Source: Clostridium sp. AWRP (lineage in GTDB: Bacteria > Bacillota > Clostridia > Clostridiales > Clostridiaceae). Taken from it: a stretch of 64,000 bases of DNA. Shown here in pieces: positions 25,415 to 34,033 of this stretch. The notes below the pieces were generated by a model. That model did not search any database, was not told where the DNA came from, and saw only the letters and a list, made by a program, of their open reading frames with translations. Position 1 is the stretch's first letter. The number at the start of each line of letters is the position of its first letter. The stretch is taken from the NCBI RefSeq assembly GCF_004006395.2, contig NZ_CP029758.2:3348001-3412000 (forward strand). Direction: 5' to 3'. The translations under genes were made by a program, and so were the position numbers.

Positions 25415-26323
25415 ATGGAAAAAGTTAATACAAATAATAAAAGTATTAGTATGAATACATTAATTAACACCATGTCAATATTTAAGACGTTGTATGACGT
25501 AATTAGGATAGTAAACCCAGTAAAAAAGCAATTATTAGATTTAAAGTTAAACAAGGTTAATGAATTGGAATCTTCTTGTTATAACCTTTGGAGGATGGGA
25601 AAAGTATGTAGTAATTGTGTTTCTGCCAGAGCCTATAATGAAAAAGAAACTTTTGTAAAAATAGAGTACACTGGCACAAAAGTCTACATGATCACTGCTA
25701 TACCACTTGAAGTTGATAATTTACCAGTAGTTCTTGAACTTCTCAAGGATGTAACTAAAAGTGGAGTTATAGAAAATATAGAAAATAAAGATAGTGACAC
25801 TATACGCCATGCAGTAAATCATATAAATGAACTAATAGTATTAGATCCTCTTACACAAGTTTTTAATAAGCGATTTATATACGAAAGACTTCCAGCTGAC
25901 ATAATAAATAGCTTATTAAACAATAGGCCGTTGTCATTAATAATGGCAGATATAGATTTTTTCAAAAAAGTAAATGACACTTATGGACATGTAGCTGGAG
26001 ATGAAGTCCTTAAAGTGGTTGCTTCTATACTTAGTGGTTCTGTTAGAAAAGATGTAGATTGGACAGCCCGTTATGGTGGAGAAGAATTTATAATTTGTTT
26101 AAAAAATGCAAGTAAAGATACAGCAGTAAAAGTTGCTGAAAAGATGAGAAAAGCAATAGAAAACACTATAATTAATTATGAAGGTGCCTCTATAAAAGTC
26201 ACTGCAAGCTTTGGCGTTAAAACATTATTTGATGAGAACCTTAATGAAGAAGATCTAATAAAAGAAGTAGACCAAAAATTATACGAAGCTAAAAATGCTG
26301 GAAGAAATAAAGTAATAGCATAA
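25415..26323 (+). CDS. diguanylate cyclase with N-terminal cysteine-rich PAS-like sensor
   Basis: 302-residue cytoplasmic protein. Residues ~1-130 form a sensor domain with a CYNLWRMGKVCSNC cluster: three cysteines in a C-x8/9-C-x2-C pattern found in some redox- or metal-responsive PAS domains. Residues ~140-300 form a GGDEF cyclase domain, with the active site GGEEF in RYGGEEFI. Since the motif is intact, it should make c-di-GMP from GTP. No transmembrane segment is present. The start is the ATG at 25415, eight bases after AGGAGG; an upstream in-frame ATG has no site. It is monocistronic with its own terminator. Confidence 0.9.
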   Translation: MEKVNTNNKSISMNTLINTMSIFKTLYDVIRIVNPVKKQLLDLKLNKVNELESSCYNLWRMGKVCSNCVSARAYNEKETFVKIEYTGTKVYMITAIPLEVDNLPVVLELLKDVTKSGVIENIENKDSDTIRHAVNHINELIVLDPLTQVFNKRFIYERLPADIINSLLNNRPLSLIMADIDFFKKVNDTYGHVAGDEVLKVVASILSGSVRKDVDWTARYGGEEFIICLKNASKDTAVKVAEKMRKAIENTIINYEGASIKVTASFGVKTLFDENLNEEDLIKEVDQKLYEAKNAGRNKVIA

Positions 26324-26416
26324 TGTGATAATTTTTGTGAGTCATGTATAAATAATTTTATTCTACACATAATATTGTATGAATTCAACATTAGCCTTCT
26401 TCGATTAATTTTTTTT

Positions 26417-26447
26417 ACCAGGGATATTTTAAATCCCTGGTTTTTTT
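26417..26447 (+). terminator. intrinsic terminator of the diguanylate cyclase gene
   Basis: ACCAGGGAT and ATCCCTGGT form a nine-base stem with seven T after it on the plus strand. The last bases of the convergent zinc-ribbon gene lie inside the T-run. Confidence 0.88.
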
Positions 26448-26625
26448 AATTATCTTTAATAATTTTTTTATCAGTAGAATACACAAAAGTATTACATACT
26501 GAACAGTGATAGTTATTTGTTATTATTTTGAAGGACTTTCCTTCTTCATCTTTTTCATCTATCTCATTAACTGATACTATCATGTCTCTCAGTTTACCGC
26601 AGTGCGGACAAATTTGGTTTTCCAT
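26446..26625 (-). CDS. 59-residue zinc-ribbon-like protein
   Basis: A minus-strand frame starting MENQICPHCGKL and ending KKIIKDN. It has two CxxC knuckles, CPHC (residues 6-9) and CSVC (41-44), separated by a charged segment, so it probably binds one zinc as a ribbon. The ATG is nine bases after a good GGAGGTG site, and codon use matches neighbours, which makes it a real gene despite its size. Function unknown. It converges with the diguanylate cyclase gene and shares the terminator region with it; polC lies just upstream on the same strand... in the opposite direction of reading order, it is transcribed after polC's end is passed on the map. Confidence 0.78.
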   Translation of the reverse strand: MENQICPHCGKLRDMIVSVNEIDEKDEEGKSFKIITNNYHCSVCNTFVYSTDKKIIKDN

Positions 26626-26748
26626 TTAAACACCTCCAATATTTATAAATATTATAATATTTATGTCTATATAATTCCTGGCTTTTTTTGCTTTTATTTT
26701 TAAAACCTACTTTTCATATAAATTCTATATAAGCTGCAGGTTGATAAT

Positions 26749-29700
26749 TTAAATTACATCAAAAAAACTTATTTGATCACTTTCTGGAAGACCTTTTAAA
26801 CAGCCAAATTTTTTAAGTAAATCTACAGCAGAATTCCCAATCTTAGCACGTTTCTTTACATCCTCTATAGAGCTGAAGGGCTCTTCTTGTGCTGCACTAA
26901 ATATACTTTCTGCTGCGATATTTCCCATGCCAGATATACTATTTATAGGTGGTCTCAAGCCATCTTCCTCTACTATAAATTTGGTAGAATGAGATTTATA
27001 TAAATCAATTGGTAAGAATTTAAATCCCCTCTCGTACATTTCCAAAACTATCTCTAAGTCATCATACATATCCTTATCCTTAGGGGTAGCTTGATTACCC
27101 ATGATTTGAATTTCTCGCATCTTTTCTATAACCTTTTCTTTTCCAAATATCATAAATTCACTGTCAAAAGCCTTTGCTCTAATAGTGAAGTATGCTGCAT
27201 AATAAGCTTTAGGTATGTGAACCTTAAACCAGGCTATTCTAAATGCCATCATTACATAAGCTGCGGCATGAGCTTTAGGAAACATATATTTTATCTTTTT
27301 ACAGGAATCTATATACCATTCCGGTACCTTGTGTTCCCTCATTAAAGCCTCATATTCTGCCCATTTTTCAGGCTGCTTCGATACTTTTCCTTTACGTACC
27401 AGTTCCATTATCTTAAAGGAACTATTTGGCGGCAAACCTTTTTTGATAAGATAAATCATAATATCATCCCTGGTACATATAGCTTCACTTAATGTAACTA
27501 TTCCATCATCAATCAAGTCCTTTGCATTTCCAAGCCACACATCGGTACCATGAGAAAGTCCTGATATACATATTAAATCAGAAAATGCTTTTGGCATTGT
27601 ATCTACAAGCATTCCCCTTACAAATTTAGTACCAAATTCAGGAATACCAAAGGTTCCTACCTTAGAATTTATCTGCTCTGGTGTTACTCCTAGAGCTTCT
27701 GTAGATGAAAATATAGACATAGTTTCCTTATCATCCATAGGTATCTCATGGGGATTCACCCCAGTTATATCCTGCAGCATTCTTATAACTGTGGGATCAT
27801 CGTGTCCAAGTATATCAAGCTTCAATAAGTTCTGGTCAATAGAGTGATAATCAAAATGTGTAGTTATAATATCTGAATTAGGATCATCTGCAGGATGCTG
27901 TACGGGACAAAATTCAAAAATTTCACGTCCCTTTGGCACAACTATAATTCCTCCCGGATGCTGTCCGGTAGTTCTTTTTATACCTGTACAACCTGCTGCA
28001 ATTCTAGTTATTTCTGCCTTGTTTACTGGAACATTTTTTTCATCAAAATATTTCTTTACGTAACCAAAAGCTGTCTTTTCTGCTATAGTACCTATAGTTC
28101 CAGCTTTAAAGGTTGTGCCCTTTCCAAAGATAACTTCTGTATATTTATGAGCCTTTGCCTGATATTCTCCTGAAAAGTTTAAATCTATATCTGGCTCCTT
28201 ATCTCCATTAAAGCCTAAAAAGGTTTCAAAAGGTATATCTATACCATCCTTAGCTAGCTTTTCTCCACAAACGGGACACACTTTATCCGGTAAGTCAAAT
28301 CCATTTTTAACGCCATAATCCGAAAAATCCGAATACTTGCATTTAGGACACCTATAGTGGGGTGGTAGAGAATTTACTTCCGTTATACCAGTCATATTTG
28401 CTACAAAAGAGGAACCAACAGATCCCCTAGAACCTACTAGATAGCCATCTTCATTTGATTTCCATACTAGTTTTTGAGCAATAATATACATTACAGAAAA
28501 GCCATTTTTTATAATAGATTCCAGCTCCCTGTCCAGCCTGGACTGAACAATTTCCGGAAGTGGATCTCCATACAGTTCATGGGCCTTCTCATAAGCAATA
28601 TCCTTAATAGTCTGTTCACAGCCATCTATATGGGGTGGACATTTCTCCGGTGAAATAGGGCTAATTGGCTCACACATATCTGATATCTTATTGGTATTTG
28701 TAACTACCACCTCATAGGCCTTTTCTTTTCCCAAATAGGAAAATTCCTCAAGCATCTCCTCTGTAGTTTTCAAATACAATGGAGCCTGATTATCTGCATC
28801 CTTAAATCCCTGTCCTGCTTCCAGTATACGTCTGTATATCTCATCCTCCGGGTCCATGAAGTGGACATCTCCTGTAGCAACTACAAGTTTGTTTAATTTT
28901 TCTCCCAGAGCTACAATTTTTTTATTAATTTCCTCTAGATATTCTTTACCAGGTACCTGCTCTGTCGTTACTAAATAATCATTATTTCCTAGAGGCTGGA
29001 TCTCCAAATAATCGTATCCTTTTGCTAATTCTTCAATTTCTTCATCGGATTTTCCAAGTAGTATTGCTTGATACAACTCCCCTTCACTGCAGGCACTACC
29101 AAGAATTAAACCCTCAGAATATTTTTTATACATACTCTTTAATATACGAGGTTTTTTATAGAAATAATCCAAATGAGAATAAGACACCAGCTTATATAAA
29201 TTCTTTAATCCTACATAATCTTTCGCTAGTATTATTGCATGGTAAGTTTTAAGCTTTTTATACTCTTCCTTTTTAGCTGCCTCATCACGCCCATATACAT
29301 CTATATCTTTAAGGTCTTCTGCTCCCCTTTCTTTTAACTTTTCAATCATTACATTAAACACCTTAACAGTAGTTGCCACATCATCCAAAGCTCTATGGGC
29401 AACTTCCACCTTTATACCAAGGTTTTTAGCAATTCTCCCTAATTTATAGGTCTTAAAATCAGGGAAGACCTCCTGTGCTAAGGACAAGGTATCTACATAT
29501 GTAAAATCAAAATCACAACCTAAAATCCTGGCATTATGCTTTAAGAATCCCACATCAAATTCAGCATTATGTGCAACCAAAACACTATCCTTAATAAAAT
29601 CCAGCATTTTAGGAAATACCTGTTCTATGGTTTCTGCATTTCTTACCATATCATCAGTTATATTTGTAACCTCTACAACTCTTAACGGAATTGGCTTTTC

Positions 29701-31098
29701 AGGGTTTACAAAAGTGCTGAATGTGTCTATTACCTTTCCATCCTTGATTTTCATGATTCCTATTTCAGTAATTTTTTCTGTTACTGGCGAAAATCCTGTG
29801 GTTTCCAAATCCAATACACAATAGGTAGTATCAATAATCTGCCCTTTAGGGTTTACTACAGATGGCTTTTTATCCGGTGCCAGATAGGCCTCAACTCCAT
29901 ATATAATCTTCATATCTGGATTATCTCTTCCTAAAAGTTTATGTGCTTCAGGAAAAGCCTGAACTACTCCATGATCTGTTATAGCAATTGATTTCATCCC
30001 CCAGCTCATGGCTCTTTTAATTAAATCAGTAGCACTGGTCATAGCATCCATCTGGCTCATTTGGGTATGCATATGAAGTTCTACCCTCTTCACCTCAGAT
30101 TTATCTTGTCGCTGAACTCTCTTCATGCCTTCTGTTTCAATTATAGTATTGGCAATAATCTCAATTTCCTGAGAAAACTTGCTATAACCTGAATTTCCAG
30201 AAAGCCTAATACCCTTAGCATTTTTAAGTCTGGATAATACCTCACTGTCTTCACCAGGCTTGCAAAATACTTTACAAGTCATGGAACTTGAACCATCATA
30301 TAAATCAAAAGAAATCAATATTTTTCCGCTTCGGAGTTCCTTTGATTCCATATTGGATATTTCGCCCTGTATAGCTATTTTACCCTCATCTGGTGTAATA
30401 TCAGTAATTTTTACTACAGGTTCCCTAATACTACTACTTCTGCCAAATATCAAGAATGGATTATTAGCCTTTTTCCTATGAGTTTCTGTTTTCATTTCCT
30501 GATTTTTTTCTACAGGCTTATTGGGCAATTTAGAAACATTATTGCTTCGTATACTATTAATTTCCTTCTTAATAAACAGCATTTCGCTTTCACGTTTATC
30601 CTCTTCAAACTTTATTAATTCTTTACTTCCTAATTTATCAACAAAGTTTATTTTATATTCTGTACCGTACATGCTTTTTATAGCCTTAGAGATCTTTTTA
30701 TCATAATTCATAGATTTTAAAAATTCTGATACTGAGATTTTTAAATTAAAGTTTATGGTATTCTCATTCACTTCATATTCACTATTATTTAAGAGTACTG
30801 CTCTCAAAGCAGGATGCTTATCTGCTACCAAAAATATAATATTTTTCAATTCATCTTCTATGGGTTTTTTATCTGTATCTTCAGCATACTTTACAGCAAT
30901 TTTAGAATTCTTTAGTGAAAATCTTTCTCTTATAAATTTATTAAGGCGCTGGATTTCTTTTATTTCAATATACTTATCTGAGTTAATTTTCATTTCTAAA
31001 GTTTTAGTTTTTTTACTTAAGGCTACAGATTCTACAATGGCAGCACTTATGTTACCTTCTGTTTCATAATCACTAAAAATTTCATTTATTTTCTTCAT
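26749..31098 (-). CDS. polC: DNA polymerase III alpha subunit, PolC type
   Basis: 1449-residue replicative DNA polymerase of low-GC Firmicutes. An N-terminal region and OB-fold occupy ~1-330. A PHP domain starts at HMHTQMSQMD (342-351) and is interrupted by a DnaQ-like 3'-5' exonuclease with DLETTG at 430-435. The polymerase core then includes SRGSVGSSF, a zinc-binding pair of CPKC/CPVC knuckles, and EPDIDLNF with the catalytic aspartates. The order PHP, inserted exonuclease, polymerase defines PolC rather than DnaE. I start at the ATG at 31098 (MKKINEIFSD), with GAAGG 13 bases upstream. An alternative upstream start would add 32 poorly conserved residues. It is monocistronic, divergent from the peptidase gene. 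Confidence 0.96.
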   Translation of the reverse strand: MKKINEIFSDYETEGNISAAIVESVALSKKTKTLEMKINSDKYIEIKEIQRLNKFIRERFSLKNSKIAVKYAEDTDKKPIEDELKNIIFLVADKHPALRAVLLNNSEYEVNENTINFNLKISVSEFLKSMNYDKKISKAIKSMYGTEYKINFVDKLGSKELIKFEEDKRESEMLFIKKEINSIRSNNVSKLPNKPVEKNQEMKTETHRKKANNPFLIFGRSSSIREPVVKITDITPDEGKIAIQGEISNMESKELRSGKILISFDLYDGSSSMTCKVFCKPGEDSEVLSRLKNAKGIRLSGNSGYSKFSQEIEIIANTIIETEGMKRVQRQDKSEVKRVELHMHTQMSQMDAMTSATDLIKRAMSWGMKSIAITDHGVVQAFPEAHKLLGRDNPDMKIIYGVEAYLAPDKKPSVVNPKGQIIDTTYCVLDLETTGFSPVTEKITEIGIMKIKDGKVIDTFSTFVNPEKPIPLRVVEVTNITDDMVRNAETIEQVFPKMLDFIKDSVLVAHNAEFDVGFLKHNARILGCDFDFTYVDTLSLAQEVFPDFKTYKLGRIAKNLGIKVEVAHRALDDVATTVKVFNVMIEKLKERGAEDLKDIDVYGRDEAAKKEEYKKLKTYHAIILAKDYVGLKNLYKLVSYSHLDYFYKKPRILKSMYKKYSEGLILGSACSEGELYQAILLGKSDEEIEELAKGYDYLEIQPLGNNDYLVTTEQVPGKEYLEEINKKIVALGEKLNKLVVATGDVHFMDPEDEIYRRILEAGQGFKDADNQAPLYLKTTEEMLEEFSYLGKEKAYEVVVTNTNKISDMCEPISPISPEKCPPHIDGCEQTIKDIAYEKAHELYGDPLPEIVQSRLDRELESIIKNGFSVMYIIAQKLVWKSNEDGYLVGSRGSVGSSFVANMTGITEVNSLPPHYRCPKCKYSDFSDYGVKNGFDLPDKVCPVCGEKLAKDGIDIPFETFLGFNGDKEPDIDLNFSGEYQAKAHKYTEVIFGKGTTFKAGTIGTIAEKTAFGYVKKYFDEKNVPVNKAEITRIAAGCTGIKRTTGQHPGGIIVVPKGREIFEFCPVQHPADDPNSDIITTHFDYHSIDQNLLKLDILGHDDPTVIRMLQDITGVNPHEIPMDDKETMSIFSSTEALGVTPEQINSKVGTFGIPEFGTKFVRGMLVDTMPKAFSDLICISGLSHGTDVWLGNAKDLIDDGIVTLSEAICTRDDIMIYLIKKGLPPNSSFKIMELVRKGKVSKQPEKWAEYEALMREHKVPEWYIDSCKKIKYMFPKAHAAAYVMMAFRIAWFKVHIPKAYYAAYFTIRAKAFDSEFMIFGKEKVIEKMREIQIMGNQATPKDKDMYDDLEIVLEMYERGFKFLPIDLYKSHSTKFIVEEDGLRPPINSISGMGNIAAESIFSAAQEEPFSSIEDVKKRAKIGNSAVDLLKKFGCLKGLPESDQISFFDVI

Positions 31099-31398
31099 AC
31101 TACTTTTTAACCTTCTCCCCAAAATTTTTAGTATGCTACTATTATATAGGATAATCTTATGCATTGTCATGTAGGGAAAAAGTGTATATAACACCGTTTA
31201 TCCATTTTCACTACTTTCTTGCAATTATATTATATCCTATATAAATAGGAATTTATCATAATTTTATTGTTCCTTTCATCAAAATGAACTTACCTTAGAA
31301 TTATGATAAGCTTAAAATATCTTCAATATGATATAATATCTACAATAGAATTATGTTTATATTAAAAATTTATGAAAAATTAGTGAGGGGAAATACCA

Positions 31399-32061
31399 AT
31401 GGTAAATATGTTATTTAGCTTATATAATTTTAATGATACTTGGGCAAAAGATGCAGTATCAAAATATATAAATTGTAGTAATAAGGTTCTAATAATCCCA
31501 TTTTCTTTTGGTGAAAACATAAAAAACAATGTGGATTGGCAGAATGAGTTTGGCAAAGATAATGGCAATCATTATAAAGCTATCATAAAACCTTTTTTAA
31601 GCTGCGGAATCAAAGAAAAAAATATAAACTGTATAAATTATTTTGAAGATACAGAGGGAAACGCAAAAAACAAAATAAAAAACAGTGATATACTATTTTT
31701 TACTGGAGGTCTTCCTGATAAAATGATGTACCGTTTAAATGAATTTGATTTAATAAATGAAATTGAAAATTTTACTGGAACAATTATTGGCAGTAGTGCT
31801 GGAGCAATGATTCAGATAAAAGAGTATCATATCACTCCCGATGAAGATTACGACACATTCTCATATAATGAAGGATTAAACTTCATTAAAGATTTTGACA
31901 TTGAAGTTCATTATAAAGGAACAGAAGTACAAAAAAACTATATAAATAAAGTACTAAATGAAAAAACAGATACAGTATATGCAATTAAAAATACTGGCGG
32001 AATAATTGTTGATAATAATTCCATTAATTTATTGGGAGACACCCAGACATTTAGCAGATAA
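31399..32061 (+). CDS. peptidase E-like serine peptidase (family S51, class I GATase-like)
   Basis: 220-residue cytoplasmic protein with the class I glutamine amidotransferase-like fold of peptidase E/cyanophycinase. The nucleophile elbow is GSSAGA (~residues 132-137). FFTGGLPDKM precedes it, and the histidine in VHYKG lies at ~173. Peptidase E proteins cleave Asp-X dipeptides; this divergent clostridial type may differ. A GAGGGGA site precedes the ATG at 31399. It is divergent from polC with 300 bases between the two chosen starts; that spacer shows no recognisable element beyond A/T-rich promoter-like sequence. A structured repeat follows its stop directly. Confidence 0.75.
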   Translation: MVNMLFSLYNFNDTWAKDAVSKYINCSNKVLIIPFSFGENIKNNVDWQNEFGKDNGNHYKAIIKPFLSCGIKEKNINCINYFEDTEGNAKNKIKNSDILFFTGGLPDKMMYRLNEFDLINEIENFTGTIIGSSAGAMIQIKEYHITPDEDYDTFSYNEGLNFIKDFDIEVHYKGTEVQKNYINKVLNEKTDTVYAIKNTGGIIVDNNSINLLGDTQTFSR

Positions 32062-32197
32062 TTTATCCGATGACTACCTGCTCTAATACTCCCACTTATC
32101 CAAGTTGGAGTAAAGAGCAGGTACGTCCCTGGATAACGATTTCTAAGTTTCAGATGGAGAAAAAACTCCACCTGAAACCAAGAACTCTGTTTATATA
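32061..32197 (+). repeat. structured RNA-like repeat, copy 2
   Basis: TTATCC (32063-32068) and GGATAA (32131-32136) close the element. Inside, TACCTGCTCT (32075-32084) pairs perfectly with AGAGCAGGTA (32114-32123), and TACTCC with GGAGTA. The fixed linker ACGATTTCTAA leads to the hairpin GTTTCAGATGGAG/CTCCACCTGAAAC (32147-32178), then CAAGAACTCTG. The outer and 3' parts are near-identical to copy 1 at 23961-24097. It starts at the stop codon of the peptidase gene. Confidence 0.78.
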
Positions 32198-32405
32198 ATC
32201 TAAATTTAGTGAAATTAAATTTTATAAATTATTCAAATAATGTTCACAAACCGGAAACATTTGTATATAATATAAATAAGAGATATATTAAACTATTTCA
32301 AATTCAGTTAAAATGTGGATATTCTGTAAACGTATACTTAGATAAGGATTAATGAAAAGAAGATTTTTGTTTAAGTATAAAATTAATATAAGGAGGTGTA
32401 TATTG

Positions 32406-32594
32406 ATGGCAAACTTAGGTTCTCTAGGACAAAAATCAATAGAAAAGGATCGTACTGTACAGCCGCCAATTGAAGAATTAAATAAACTTAACGATAGACC
32501 TGTACAAGAAGATGACATACCACCTGCAGTATTAGTTGTGTTTTCAGTTATTCCTATGGCTATATTGCTCATATTATTTACGTTTTTTAATTAG
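32406..32594 (+). CDS. 62-residue single-pass membrane protein
   Basis: A small protein starting MANLGSLGQK, with a polar ~35-residue N-terminal part and one C-terminal membrane helix (PPAVLVVFSVIPMAILLILF) ending in FFN. The ATG at 32406 is six bases after AAGGAGGTG, a near-perfect site; an upstream in-frame ATG has none. No family recognised. Promoter-like TATAAT is found at 32266-32271. It has its own terminator. Lying next to the prophage edge on the opposite strand, it is probably the last host gene before the prophage. Confidence 0.7.
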   Translation: MANLGSLGQKSIEKDRTVQPPIEELNKLNDRPVQEDDIPPAVLVVFSVIPMAILLILFTFFN

Positions 32595-32635
32595 CATTTA
32601 ATATTTATAATTTAAATATCTGCATTATAAAAATA

Positions 32636-32657
32636 AGCACTGGTTTCAGCCAGTGCT
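32636..32657. terminator. bidirectional terminator at the host/prophage junction
   Basis: AGCACTGG (32636-32643) pairs perfectly with CCAGTGCT (32650-32657). On the minus strand a TTATTTTT tail follows, so it fits best as the end of the minus-strand gene 32671-33225, while also ending the plus-strand small membrane gene. Confidence 0.85.
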
Positions 32658-32670
32658 CACTTTATATAAT

Positions 32671-33225
32671 TTAAATTATCAATTCTTTAGCATAGGGTAG
32701 AGTTTCAATCCACTTACAAAATTCTCGCCATTCTGGTAATCTATGATTCTTTCTCTGGCTATATACACCTTTTAAGCATCTATAATTAGTAGTTAGCCTT
32801 GCAGTAAGTTCAAATCCTGCAGGATTAGAGTATAGAAGCTTTAAATAATCTTCTTTATCCTGAGTTTTATTGTATGTATCCTTTAATTCTTCTATAATAT
32901 CAATAATTCTTTTATCTACATATTCATTATACTGCTTGGATAAATCAAATTTAGATATTCTATGCATTGTACTCTGACTGCTTACGAAAGTGATAAATCT
33001 ATATCTTTCTAACTCAACCCATGCCTTATTAGTAAATGTTAAATCAAAGGCAACACGTATTCCAGATAGAAATTGATCATGTGCTTCTCCTTTAGGTGAT
33101 TTAGCTAGATTTTTAACTGTATTTGTAATATCAGAATTACATTTATCTGTATCTACTGCCATAGGATATTTACTTGCTTTTATGCTTTCTTCTAGATCAT
33201 ATACTTTTAAATTTTCTATTTTCAT
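32671..33225 (-). CDS. conserved protein, weakly ThyX-like
   Basis: 184-residue soluble protein. The core ERYRFITFVSSQSTMHRISKF and the later TTNYRCLKGVYSQRKNHRLP recall, in order and spacing, the two arginine-rich segments of flavin-dependent thymidylate synthase ThyX (RHR-x7-S and the C-terminal NxR helix). However, the canonical RHRxxSxNxxSxR motif is not intact. It may be a distant ThyX-fold protein with another role. The ATG at 33225 has AAAGG seven bases upstream; the ATG at 33240 is too close to its purine stretch. It is the last minus-strand gene beside the prophage, preceded by a palindromic repeat, so phage or host origin is undecided. Confidence 0.45.
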   Translation of the reverse strand: MKIENLKVYDLEESIKASKYPMAVDTDKCNSDITNTVKNLAKSPKGEAHDQFLSGIRVAFDLTFTNKAWVELERYRFITFVSSQSTMHRISKFDLSKQYNEYVDKRIIDIIEELKDTYNKTQDKEDYLKLLYSNPAGFELTARLTTNYRCLKGVYSQRKNHRLPEWREFCKWIETLPYAKELII

Positions 33226-33246
33226 TATTTTACCTTTCATCCTTCC

Positions 33247-33287
33247 TTAGGCATTTTCGACTTGTTATTTCCTTCCAAATGCCTTAA
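33247..33287. repeat. short palindromic repeat related to 19022-19114
   Basis: TAGGCATTT (33248-33256) and AAATGCCTTA (33277-33286) form a stem. The minus-strand arm GGCATTTGGAAGGAAATAAC-AAGTC matches the arm of the repeat at 19022 (GGGATTTTCAAAGAAATAAC-CAGTC). It is shortened in the middle, as if the loop portion were deleted. It lies just upstream of the ThyX-like gene, near the inferred left end of the prophage. The rest of 33288-33414 shows nothing recognisable. Confidence 0.6.
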
Positions 33288-33414
33288 CTCATATATTCTA
33301 TACTAAGTTTATCATCTTTTATTATAACTAACCAGTAACTATATAAAAAAAATTATAACATGACACACAAAAAAATAGATGCCGAAATAGATGAAAGAAA
33401 AATTTTTAAGCCAA

Positions 33415-33975
33415 CTAATTTGTTGTATCTTGTGGGACAGCTACAAATCCTTGTATAGTAGATATAGTTTTTCTTAATTGTTCATTTTCTTGCTGTACTT
33501 TAACTAAATCTTGCTGTGCCTCTTGAATTTTGGCATTTTTTTCAGTCTCTGTAGGCGTAGCATGTCCGAGATCATTGACGGCTTCCTGAATGAAATCAGA
33601 AATAAGTTTTCTCTGGTTTAATGTAGGTTCTACATTAATTTCCTTTAACGCAGCATATACTGTATCCTGGGCAGATTTAAATCTATCTTCATCACTTTTT
33701 AAAAGCCCTGCATGATATAATTGCTGCGCACTTTTTACTCCTGCCTTAGCTTTTTGCTCCATCCAATCAACTAAAACTACCTCTGATTTTAAGCCAGGAA
33801 CAGCTTTAGCAAGCTGAATCAAGGGTTCTACTGCAGTAAGAGTTTGCTCCGTTGTATTTAATATCTTATCCATGTTAAAATTCTTTTTGCTTAAATAAGG
33901 TACTGCTCCAAATATACTTCCAGTTATACCAACAAGTATTCCTCCAATTGCTAAAATATCATTAAAATTAATCAT
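33415..33975 (-). CDS. phage holin, LLH family (probable)
   Basis: 186-residue protein. An N-terminal membrane segment (ILAIGGILVGITGSIFGAVP, ~residues 7-26) is followed by a helical domain with QQLYHAG and a C-terminal coiled coil (NAKIQEAQQDLVKVQQENEQL). The single N-terminal anchor plus the conserved helical middle fit the LLH/superfamily 6 phage holins. It lies right after the endolysin gene, separated from it by a terminator hairpin, which is the usual place for a lysis gene. The ATG follows a GGAGG site. If it is not the holin, it is a membrane-anchored lysis accessory. Confidence 0.65.
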   Translation of the reverse strand: MINFNDILAIGGILVGITGSIFGAVPYLSKKNFNMDKILNTTEQTLTAVEPLIQLAKAVPGLKSEVVLVDWMEQKAKAGVKSAQQLYHAGLLKSDEDRFKSAQDTVYAALKEINVEPTLNQRKLISDFIQEAVNDLGHATPTETEKNAKIQEAQQDLVKVQQENEQLRKTISTIQGFVAVPQDTTN

Positions 33976-34006
33976 TTATACATTCCTCCATAAATTTATA
34001 TATATT

Positions 34007-34028
34007 AAAAAAGAGCTTCTGTAGCTCT
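34007..34028 (-). terminator. intrinsic terminator between endolysin and holin genes
   Basis: On the minus strand AGAGCT-acaga-AGCTCT is followed by six T. It lies six bases after the endolysin stop and 32 bases before the holin start, so part of the late transcript should end before the holin. Confidence 0.8.
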
Positions 34029-34033
34029 CTCAA

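Noticed and set aside
32600..33414. Attachment site or tRNA at the left prophage end
   Set aside because: No tRNA-like sequence is seen here, and the right end with its integrase lies outside the window, so no att repeat can be compared.
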